This document shows, one piece after another, positions 1 through 5,606 of a stretch of DNA of 6,196 nucleotides. Numbering within the stretch: the first letter of the stretch is position 1; each line of letters begins with the position of its first letter. Source of the DNA: Anaerolineae bacterium (GTDB lineage: Bacteria; Chloroflexota; Anaerolineae; B4-G1; DUEL01); NCBI GenBank assembly GCA_029932895.1, contig JAOZPF010000028.1, positions 1-6,196 on the forward strand, given 5' to 3'. The translations under genes were made by a program, and so were the position numbers. Below the pieces are notes generated by a model, which saw nothing but the letters and a program-made list of their open reading frames with translations, was not told where the DNA came from and ran no database searches.

Positions 1-94
1 AGGTCCATTTTCCCTCAATCGCCTGCTGATTGCGCACTTCCAGCGTCTCCAGGATGCCGGAGAGGCGGAGTCGCTTGAGGAAGGGGGTCAGTTG
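1..94 (-). mobile_element. N-terminal fragment of an IS21-type IstB-like helper ATPase, cut by the window edge
   Basis: Reading the minus strand in the frame with codons at 94-92, 91-89 and so on gives HQLTPFLKRLRLSG, then ILETLEVRNQQAIEGKWT, with no stop up to the window edge. The pattern LKxLRLSGxLETLxVRNxQAI is what I know as the N-terminal region of IstB, the AAA+ ATPase that helps the IstA transposase of IS21-family elements. The ATPase domain (Walker A and B) would lie beyond the window and cannot be checked. No ATG stands at the expected start: the codon before SHQ is ATC (103-101), so the fragment is either fused to the upstream DUF1670 reading frame or has lost its own start. No istA is visible upstream, where a normal IS21 element would carry it. 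Only about 31 residues are available, so the family call rests on motif recall. A different tail on a DUF1670 protein is the alternative. Confidence 0.5.
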
Positions 95-585
95 ATGACT
101 GATCCCCTTCCCAATGTCTTTGACCTGCCCACGTGTCGGCACATCAATGTCCTTGCACGCAGATGTGCAATGTCCCGCTTTATCGTTGAGCGGCTTGAGC
201 AAAGCAGCCGCGCCAGGTCTTCCTGGGTCAGAAGTGCTCCCTGGTCCTGTGCCTCCTGTGTCAGGCGCTGAATCTTGCCCCGCCGTAGAACCGCCATCCC
301 CTCCCGCAACGCTTCCAGATCATCTGGACTATCCATAGTCAGTACAACCGCCACCCGCTCGCATTCTCCAATCAGCCGCCCAGGAGGCTCGTTGGCACTC
401 ACCGCAAGAAACACCATCTGCCCTACTTCACGCTCAAGACCCAGGTATGTCTCGAAATACTTCCGCATCTGTTCAAACTGTGTCTGGGCCATGAAAGGAG
501 CCAGATTGAAATCCCGACCGATTCGCTCGGCGATCGCCTCCTCTGGCGACTTGGCCTTCAATCGCTCAATTGCTGCCTGTTCCAT
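88..585 (-). pseudogene. DUF1670 family helix-turn-helix protein, frameshifted near its C-terminal part
   Basis: The ATG at 585 has an AGGAGGT ribosome-binding site at 598-592, six bases away. The 165-residue product matches the N-terminal and middle parts of DUF1670 proteins as I know them from Chloroflexota and archaea: the region with AVSANEPPGR (61-70), then VVLTMDSPDDLEALR (80-94), then LLTQEDLARLL followed by SSRSTIKRDIAHLR (118-143), a winged-helix-type DNA-binding segment. After Ala144 the frame goes wrong: residues 145-165 are unlike the family and end in TGA at 90-88. In the next frame, codons from 151 down read DIDVPTRGQVKDIGKGISHQ, the conserved DUF1670 continuation. One base is therefore missing around 151-156, or the sequence has an error there. 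Past about 92 the good frame turns into an IstB-like sequence instead of the usual C-terminal helical half. By eye this stretch is less GC-rich than its neighbours (421-480 has 29 G+C in 60). The function of DUF1670 is unknown; a DNA-binding or regulatory role is inferred from the helix-turn-helix only. Confidence 0.72.
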
Positions 586-591
586 CTTTGC

Positions 592-598
592 ACCTCCT
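592..598 (-). promoter_or_regulatory. Strong ribosome-binding site of the DUF1670 gene
   Basis: On the minus strand AGGAGGT is followed by six bases and the ATG at 585. This near-perfect Shine-Dalgarno match fixes the start and shows that the gene was once, or still is, translated. Confidence 0.75.
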
Positions 599-615
599 CG
601 TGGTCTCCTGCCCTG

Positions 616-644
616 ATTCTACCACGGTGGGTCATTGGAACCAA
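616..644 (-). promoter_or_regulatory. Putative sigma-70-type promoter for the DUF1670 gene
   Basis: On the minus strand TTGGTT (644-639) and TAGAAT (621-616) are separated by exactly 17 bases. The -10 box matches TATAAT in five of six positions, and the -35 box has only TTG of TTGACA. The start codon at 585 lies about 30 bases downstream of the -10 box, leaving room for a short leader with the ribosome-binding site. The position, between the end of the upstream block (709) and this gene, fits an independent transcription unit. This is pattern recognition only. Confidence 0.42.
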
Positions 645-645
645 T
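634..645. repeat. Short inverted repeat overlapping the -35 box
   Basis: ATTGG-AA-CCAAT on the plus strand is a perfect 5-bp inverted repeat with a 2-base centre. It covers the putative -35 hexamer (639-644), which is where a repressor operator would sit. At this length it could be chance. Autoregulation by the helix-turn-helix protein encoded just downstream is possible but purely inferred. Confidence 0.3.
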
Positions 646-663
646 AGGAACTGCTCTCAGAGT

Positions 664-707
664 CGAGGCTTTAGTCGGGACCCTCGGCTGGCTCGCTGCC
701 GACCTCG
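664..707 (-). terminator. Imperfect hairpin after the operon-like block, possible weak terminator
   Basis: Directly after the TAA stop (711-709) of the last flavoprotein gene, the minus-strand transcript can pair CGAGG (707-703) with CCTCG (668-664), and inside it GTCGG (703-699) with CCGAC (678-674). A competing small stem is TCGGC (702-698) with GCCGA (688-684). Base 703 is shared by the outer and inner stems, so they cannot both form completely. No run of U follows, so this is not a standard intrinsic terminator. It could slow decay of the 3' end, assist Rho-dependent ending, or mean nothing. Confidence 0.25.
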
Positions 708-708
708 C

Positions 709-1392
709 TTACGGAATACTCGTGCGGCGGTAGGGCCGCGCCCCCAAAGTGTCCTGGGCCCCGTTCTTTCTGGCGCGCCGCTTCCACTCCCGCCTGCCGA
801 TGATGGTATAGGCCCGAGAGGGAATGAGGAGCCGGGCCATCAACGTCACTGCCTTTTCGGGCACCGGCTGACCCACAGCCAGGGCGTCGGCTGTCAGATC
901 GAGGGCCGCGACCACGTTCCGCGCCAAGCCGCTCACTTGGGCGAGCGGCTTCCCATTGATGGCTTCCCCACCTCCCAACGCCAGGCCACCCGCCCACTCG
1001 AAACCGGTCTCGCGGGCGAACTGACGACAGATGGCGAGGGCCATCTCGTTCTGGTGTGCCTCGGGGAAGCCACTGTTCACAATGGCGACGAGCCGTTGCC
1101 CCTCGCGCCCCCCTCCTGCCCGGCGGTGCGCCGCGATCAGCTCCAGGCCCCGTGTCATCAGCGCGGGGAGACTGTCCACATAGAGGGGAAAGGCGAGGAC
1201 GAGCAAAGCGACGCGATCCACTGCCGCGAGCATTTCCTCTTGCCCCTCGGCCGACCTGAACGCGTGGGGGACGAGCATCGTCATCCCTTCCCACCCTTGT
1301 TCCTCCAGCCGCTCCAAGAGATACGTGCCCAGCGATTTGGAGGTACTGCGGGGCTGCTTGGCGCTCCCGACTAGCAACAAGACCTTTTTCAT
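709..1392 (-). CDS. Flavodoxin-fold NAD(P)H-dependent oxidoreductase without a cysteine cluster
   Basis: This 227-residue protein has the flavodoxin-like fold of the NADPH-dependent FMN reductase/WrbA superfamily. Strand 1 and the phosphate-binding loop are MKKVLLLVGSAKQPRSTSKS (1-20). A second strand and FMN-contact region is VALLVLAFPLYVDSLPALM (61-79), and LVAIVNSGFPEAHQ (101-114) with GGGEAING (140-147) follows. A C-terminal basic segment (about 199-211, RREWKRRARKN) closes the protein. It probably transfers electrons between NAD(P)H and bound flavin in the cytoplasm; the substrate is unknown. The start is the ATG at 1392, which overlaps the stop of the preceding flavoprotein gene as ATGA, so translation is probably coupled. 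An open frame reaches back to 1809, but that extension is out-of-frame sequence of the neighbour (Arg/Gly-rich, no fold) and is not used. Unlike its partner it has no CX2CX2C motif, so the two may be a catalytic and an electron-carrying subunit; that is inference. It is the last gene of the block. Confidence 0.8.
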   Translation of the reverse strand: MKKVLLLVGSAKQPRSTSKSLGTYLLERLEEQGWEGMTMLVPHAFRSAEGQEEMLAAVDRVALLVLAFPLYVDSLPALMTRGLELIAAHRRAGGGREGQRLVAIVNSGFPEAHQNEMALAICRQFARETGFEWAGGLALGGGEAINGKPLAQVSGLARNVVAALDLTADALAVGQPVPEKAVTLMARLLIPSRAYTIIGRREWKRRARKNGAQDTLGARPYRRTSIP

Positions 1393-1964
1393 TCTTCCAC
1401 CCCCACAGCGGTCAGAAGTGCCCGCACCGTCGCGCTGATTTCGGCGTCGCCCGGCTCCCCCACTATGACGCCCGCTGCATGGGCTGGGGCGTATAGGTTG
1501 ATGGCGTTGCGCTTCACCAGCGTCTTGAAAATTCGCTCCGATTCCGGATCGGGTTCGGCGAGTACCCCCACGCCTAGGAGGCGCGGGTAGTGCTCGTAGC
1601 GCGGCTGATGGTGAACCTCGCCGTCGATCCTGGCAAAGAAAGGTGACAGCAGGCCGATACTGCGGTCCAGTGCTTTTTTCAGTTCCGACGAGTACCCGCC
1701 AAAAGTGACCGGGGTGAGAAAGATGACCAGGTCGCTCTGGACGAGCGCCCGCGTCACGTCGCGCCCCTCGTCGTCGATGATGCAAATGCCTGGTGTCTTG
1801 ACCCAGCAATCGAAACAGCCCAGGCAGTCATGTATCTCGATCTCACGCAGGGGGACGAGATCGACCGTCCACCCCATTCCCTCTAGCTCGTTCACCAGAA
1901 CCTGGCGCACACTGCCCAGTTCCTCCTGGCCTTGGCGCGATCCATCCAGCAGGAGTGTTTTCAT
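1389..1964 (-). CDS. Flavodoxin family protein with CX2CX2CX7C cluster (iron-sulfur flavoprotein-like)
   Basis: The 191-residue product starts MKTLLLDGSRQG, the first strand and FMN-phosphate loop of the flavodoxin-like NADPH-dependent FMN reductase family. Residues 47-61 read CLGCFDCWVKTPGIC, giving cysteines 47, 50, 53 and 61, followed by IIDDEGRDV. A compact cluster of this kind binds a 4Fe-4S centre in archaeal iron-sulfur flavoproteins, so an Fe-S plus FMN electron carrier is plausible, though many flavodoxin-like proteins carry similar cysteines with no proven cluster. LVIFLTPVTFGGYSSELKKAL (79-99) is the second flavin-contact strand and helix, and it is strongly conserved in family members I recall. 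The start is the ATG at 1964, not 1985: it overlaps the glycosyltransferase stop as ATGA and has an AGGAGAG ribosome-binding site just upstream, inside that gene. The gene in turn overlaps the next flavoprotein by ATGA. The two form a pair, probably acting together in the cytoplasm; the reaction is not deducible. Confidence 0.82.
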   Translation of the reverse strand: MKTLLLDGSRQGQEELGSVRQVLVNELEGMGWTVDLVPLREIEIHDCLGCFDCWVKTPGICIIDDEGRDVTRALVQSDLVIFLTPVTFGGYSSELKKALDRSIGLLSPFFARIDGEVHHQPRYEHYPRLLGVGVLAEPDPESERIFKTLVKRNAINLYAPAHAAGVIVGEPGDAEISATVRALLTAVGVEE

Positions 1965-3922
1965 GCCTCTCCTTTCCTCCGCCATAGGGGGGTGGAGCGC
2001 GTCATCCCTCCGCCGGAGGGCGCGCTGTCGGCAACGACCTGGACCGTGCCCAGGACAAGGTGGTCATTCCTCACCTCCCCGGACACCACCGGCAGCCGTT
2101 CCCCTGTCATCAGATTATAAAGCCCCACGCTCAGCGTGTACTCGCCAGCCGGCAGCGTGGGGGGAAGTAAAACGCCGTGGCGGTCGATCACCACTTCCCC
2201 CGGTGACCAGAGGGTGGTGGGTAGCAGGTTGCCCAGCGGCTCGGCATCGGTCTGGGCCACCAGGTTGCCCGCTCCATCCAGCAGATGGACAAAGAGCTTG
2301 TACCGCTCTGGGACCGGTTCGTCGGTCTCCCAGAAAAGGGTGATGGGGATCACTTCGCCGGGCGCAAACGGCCCCTCCCCGACGGCGTATCCTCGCAGGT
2401 GGATTGTCCCGCCAACTGTGGCTTCCAGCGGGACGGTCGGCTCTTGTGGCAGTGTCCCCAGGCCATAGATAGCCAGGCGCACGTGCCCCACCCAGCGGTC
2501 CCCGGCCGGGTAAGCGTGTGTCGCTAACCAGCTCTCGACCAGCTTTTGCGGGTCGGACTCGGCATCCCCCCAGTAGAGGGCAAAGAGGCGGCGGTGGGTT
2601 GCCCCGATCTCTTCCAGTTCGGCGGTCACCTGATCGGGGTGGGGGGGGCGGCTGCGCGGGATCGGGTAGACCGGTGCGCCCGCGCGGTGGTAGTAGGTAA
2701 AGACCTCCCATTGGTTGGCCGCGTTGAGAATGATCCCGTCCCCTGGGCGGGCCAGCGCCTCGATATCGGCGGCGATCTGCCGGTAGTCATCGCGGGCGTA
2801 GGCGGGATCGAAATAAAGGTTGCGGAGAGAGGGCAGGAGGAGGACGGCGAGGAGAAGGAGGGGCGCGAGATTGGCGGCCCCCATCACGCGGCGAGTGGCG
2901 AGGGGGAGGCGACGGACGGGGAGCGAGAGGTTGAACGCGCCGTGGGCCAGTAGGAGGTGAAAGGGCGGGAGAACCGCCAGGAGAAACTTGAGATAGGCCG
3001 GTTTATAGAGGTCGAATGCCAGGATCAGGCCGATGGGCAGCAAGAGCCACACCGCCAGCGCACCGACCGCGCCAGCCCGCTTCCGCCGGGGCCACAGGCC
3101 AGCCAGGAGCAGTATTCCTCCGGCGACCAGCGCCCAGCGAGCCTGGTCGAGCGGCTGGGTGATCCCCACCAGCAACGCGCGGAACAGGTCCAGCAGGGCT
3201 GGCCCTAGCGTGTACCCTTGCCCGGCGGAGGGCCAGCCGGTGACCGCTCCAAGCGCGGTGGGGAGCCAGGGGAGGTAGAGAAGTAGGACCATCGCCTGGA
3301 TGGCGACCCATCTCCCCAGGTGCCGCCCGGTCTTTCCCCGCCCCACCCACCAGGTCACAAAGATCAGGTTGTGGGTGAGCAGGACAAAGGGGAAGGCATA
3401 GTGGGTGTACAGTCCGGCGGCGGCGGTGAGGGTGTAGCCAAGTTGCGCGGAGCGGCCTCGTGCGCCCTGGGTGTGGAGCATCGCCCAGAGAAAGGCGGTG
3501 GAAGCGGCTGAGACGAGACCAAGCAGCGCGTACATCCTGGCCTCCTGGGCGTAATAGACACTCAGGGGCGAGAGCCCCGCCAGGAGGGCGGCACCTAGGC
3601 CGATGGGCAGGCCCAGGAGCCGGCGGCCCAGGTGGTAAATGAGGGCGACGGTGAGGACGGAGCAGAAGGCGGAGAGGGCGCGCAGAGCGAACTCGCTTTG
3701 GCCGACCAGTGCGCGCCAAAAGTGAAGCAGCAGGTAGTAGCCGGGCGGATGGATGTCCCCTCTGGCGGTGTCGATGATGGTGGGGAGCGGCCTCTCGGCA
3801 GCGCGAGCCGAATTCCCCTCGTCGTTCCAAAAGGACTGGGCGTCGAGGCGGTAGAGGCGAAGCCCGGTCGCCAACAGAAGGATCAGCACCAGCACCAGAG
3901 TGCGGACCGCGGCCTTGCTCAC
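1961..3922 (-). CDS. GT39-like polytopic membrane glycosyltransferase with C-terminal beta-sandwich
   Basis: This 653-residue protein resembles the PMT/ArnT group (GT39, PMT_2), which moves sugars from polyprenyl-phosphate carriers to protein or lipid on the outer face of the membrane. After a first membrane helix (about 5-20) comes FWNDEGNSAR (31-40), whose Asp34-Glu35 is the conserved acidic pair of the first outer loop. GDIHPPGYY (55-63) and YYAQEARMYAL (123-133) are further GT39 signatures. Hydrophobic helices continue to about 366. Residues 370-490 form a soluble domain (ARPGDGIILN at 391-400), and 500-630 read as a beta-sandwich (ITLFWETDE, FVHLLDGAGNLVAQTD, LPAGEYTLSVGLYN) that I know from Chloroflexota glycosyltransferases. 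The start is GTG at 3922 with GGGAGGT ahead of it in a 19-base gap after the peptidase gene; the end overlaps the next gene by ATGA. Acceptor and sugar are unknown. A run of eight C's lies at codons near residue 426. Confidence 0.85.
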   Translation of the reverse strand: MSKAAVRTLVLVLILLLATGLRLYRLDAQSFWNDEGNSARAAERPLPTIIDTARGDIHPPGYYLLLHFWRALVGQSEFALRALSAFCSVLTVALIYHLGRRLLGLPIGLGAALLAGLSPLSVYYAQEARMYALLGLVSAASTAFLWAMLHTQGARGRSAQLGYTLTAAAGLYTHYAFPFVLLTHNLIFVTWWVGRGKTGRHLGRWVAIQAMVLLLYLPWLPTALGAVTGWPSAGQGYTLGPALLDLFRALLVGITQPLDQARWALVAGGILLLAGLWPRRKRAGAVGALAVWLLLPIGLILAFDLYKPAYLKFLLAVLPPFHLLLAHGAFNLSLPVRRLPLATRRVMGAANLAPLLLLAVLLLPSLRNLYFDPAYARDDYRQIAADIEALARPGDGIILNAANQWEVFTYYHRAGAPVYPIPRSRPPHPDQVTAELEEIGATHRRLFALYWGDAESDPQKLVESWLATHAYPAGDRWVGHVRLAIYGLGTLPQEPTVPLEATVGGTIHLRGYAVGEGPFAPGEVIPITLFWETDEPVPERYKLFVHLLDGAGNLVAQTDAEPLGNLLPTTLWSPGEVVIDRHGVLLPPTLPAGEYTLSVGLYNLMTGERLPVVSGEVRNDHLVLGTVQVVADSAPSGGGMTRSTPLWRRKGEA

Positions 3923-3941
3923 GCCTCTACCTCCCTGATTT

Positions 3942-5594
3942 TCACCCCAACAGCCGCTGTCGCATCAGCCGTGGCGGCAGGCTGCCGCAGCCCAGGATAG
4001 CGTCGTGAATCTCGCGCATAGACGCTCCAGGATTGGCCTGGCGATAGTCCTCCACCAGTTCCAGAATGGCGAGCTTGCCCATCAGGTAGGATTGGGGCTG
4101 GGTGGGGCTCAGCGTGTAACGGCGCACCTCGGCCAGAGCATTGGCCGGCTCCAACTGGCACTCTTGGACCAAAAAGTCCACCGCCTGATCCACCGGCATC
4201 CCGCGTGTGTGCAGAGAGACGTCGATGATGATACGAGCGGCCCGCCACAACTGGTCGGACAACCTTCCCAGTCGTTGTACGGGCGCGGCGATGTAGCCCA
4301 ATTGCTCCATCAGTTCCTCGCAGTAAAAGGCCCAACCCTCGATAAAGAGGCTGGAGAGGAAAGAGCTCATCCGCCGCGGGATCGTCCGCTGCCGGTTGGC
4401 CCACACGAGCTGCAGATGGTGGCCCGGGTAAGCCTCGTGCAGGGCAGTAACAGGCAGCTTGGTGCGGGAGTGGCCCCTTAGTTTCTGCTCCTGCTCCTCA
4501 GGCGGCGCGTTGGGGTCCACCGGGGTGACGATAAAGATGCCGTCCTGCCGTTCCTCCAGGATACCGGGCGCCATGTAGGCGGCATAGGGGATGACCGGGC
4601 GCATATAGACGGGAGTCTCGATGATGCGTAGCGTCTCGTTCTCCGGGATGGTGGCAATGTCGTGATCGATGACGTACTGGCGGGCGGCGCTCATAGCCTC
4701 CCGGTACGCATCCAGCAACCCTTCTGCTGTCGGATGGTCGGCCTTGGCCTCCTCCAACAGTTCCCGCACCGTCTTGTGCGGGTCGATCTGGCGGGCCGTC
4801 TCTTCCATCAGGGCCTTGGTCAACCGGAACTGCTCCCAGCCGATCTCGAGCAGTCGCTCGGCGTCGTAATCGACCATGTGCTCTTCGCGCAGCATCTCGT
4901 TGAAAAGCTTGGCCCCAACCGCGAAATCCCCAGCGGCCTGGGGCAGGACCTCATCTTGAAGGAAGGTGGCATACTTCTGGATCGCCTGTCCGGCTACCTG
5001 TCCAGCCTCTGCCATCTCCTGCTGGATTTCTGGCGCGGCCTCTGCGGCCAGCGAGGGGAGCAGGGCCGCCAGCAAGCCGGCGGCCTGTTGCGCTTGTTCC
5101 AGCGCTATCTCGGCCCACACCCGTGGCACCCGTGTGGGGATGATATTGGCCTGTCCCTCTTGCAACACTCGCGGGACCTCTCGCACCCGGGCCAGGGCGG
5201 AGTGCAGCCGCTCAGATAGGGGGGCGAAATCTTTGATGATGAGCACAAAGACCCCGCCTGTCACCTCGTTCAGATACTCGCTTGGGTTGCGCAGATGGGT
5301 TTCCAGTTCCTCATGCTGCCGGATGAAGGATTCCAGGATGTGGACCAGGACGGTGTGGTCGATGCGACCATCCAGGCTAAAGTCGGATGGGTCCATTCCT
5401 CGGAATTCGTCCACAGCGGCCAATATCTCCTGGTGCTGAGCCTCAATGGCCTCTGGTGTATAGTCACCCAGCCGGTCGTCCCAGCGGTGGTCGCCGAATC
5501 GTGTTGCTGCCACTGGGGCCATCTCCAGCAGCCGCTCCAACCACATCTCGGCTCGCTGATAAAAGAGCGCTTCGTTTTCCACATTCACCTCCAT
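3942..5594 (-). CDS. DUF885 family putative zinc metallopeptidase
   Basis: The 550-residue product fits DUF885, a family of about 550-600 residues predicted to be metal-dependent peptidases. The signature LHEAYPGHHLQ lies at 385-395 (His386, Glu387, His392, His393), followed by IEGWAFYCEEL at 418-428, whose Glu419 is a likely further metal ligand. The family's C-terminal SYxxG motif is visible as QPQSYLMGKL (499-508), with LHTRGM (461-466) before it. The N-terminal 300 residues are mostly helical. Neither a signal peptide nor membrane helices are seen, so the enzyme should be cytoplasmic; the substrate is unknown. The start is uncertain. The ATG at 5594 has no ribosome-binding site upstream, whereas GGAGG (5592-5588), inside the first codons, stands five bases before an in-frame GTG at 5582 (residue 5). 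The gene follows the Pro-rich protein gene by 12 bases, or 24 if GTG is used, and precedes the glycosyltransferase by 19, which suggests one transcript. Confidence 0.85.
   Translation of the reverse strand: MEVNVENEALFYQRAEMWLERLLEMAPVAATRFGDHRWDDRLGDYTPEAIEAQHQEILAAVDEFRGMDPSDFSLDGRIDHTVLVHILESFIRQHEELETHLRNPSEYLNEVTGGVFVLIIKDFAPLSERLHSALARVREVPRVLQEGQANIIPTRVPRVWAEIALEQAQQAAGLLAALLPSLAAEAAPEIQQEMAEAGQVAGQAIQKYATFLQDEVLPQAAGDFAVGAKLFNEMLREEHMVDYDAERLLEIGWEQFRLTKALMEETARQIDPHKTVRELLEEAKADHPTAEGLLDAYREAMSAARQYVIDHDIATIPENETLRIIETPVYMRPVIPYAAYMAPGILEERQDGIFIVTPVDPNAPPEEQEQKLRGHSRTKLPVTALHEAYPGHHLQLVWANRQRTIPRRMSSFLSSLFIEGWAFYCEELMEQLGYIAAPVQRLGRLSDQLWRAARIIIDVSLHTRGMPVDQAVDFLVQECQLEPANALAEVRRYTLSPTQPQSYLMGKLAILELVEDYRQANPGASMREIHDAILGCGSLPPRLMRQRLLG
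5588..5592 (-). promoter_or_regulatory. Ribosome-binding site inside the annotated 5' end of the DUF885 gene
   Basis: GGAGG lies within the first three codons when the ATG at 5594 is taken as the start. It sits five bases before the in-frame GTG at 5582, a normal spacing, and three bases before an out-of-frame ATG at 5584. This favours a start at 5582 and a protein four residues shorter, although the ATG could still be used by coupling to the upstream gene. Confidence 0.45.
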
Positions 5595-5606
5595 TTGTAT
5601 GTTTGC

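Noticed and set aside
149..157. Programmed -1 frameshift to make a long DUF1670/IstB protein
   Set aside because: IS elements do use such shifts, but no A/T-rich slippery heptamer and no clear downstream stem are seen at the site; mutation or base-call error is simpler.
664..707. Standard Rho-independent terminator after the operon-like block
   Set aside because: The hairpin is imperfect and no U-run follows, so it is listed only as a weak candidate.
1393..1809. Upstream extension of the last flavoprotein frame, giving a 366-residue protein
   Set aside because: The extension overlaps the other flavoprotein gene in a different frame, is Arg/Gly/Pro-rich without a fold, and the family start MKKVLLLVGS with an ATGA overlap is at 1392.
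1965..1985. Earlier ATG for the cysteine-cluster flavoprotein, adding MAEERRG
   Set aside because: It has no ribosome-binding site ahead of it. The seven extra residues come from translating the ribosome-binding region of the ATG at 1964, where the family sequence MKTLLLDGS starts.
2820..2900. Long purine-rich stretch on the plus strand
   Set aside because: It encodes a leucine-rich membrane helix of the glycosyltransferase (CTC/CTT codons on the other strand), which fully explains it.
4662..5219. Long plus-strand open frames opposite the DUF885 and glycosyltransferase genes (also 2546-2953, 3632-4000, 4005-4481, 5295-5840)
   Set aside because: They are antisense shadows of GC-rich genes with clear family motifs, and none resembles a known protein.
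5270..5584. 104-residue minus-strand frame starting at an ATG close to the good GGAGG site
   Set aside because: The spacing is only three bases, the composition is Trp/Arg-rich with no family resemblance, and it lies wholly inside the DUF885 gene.
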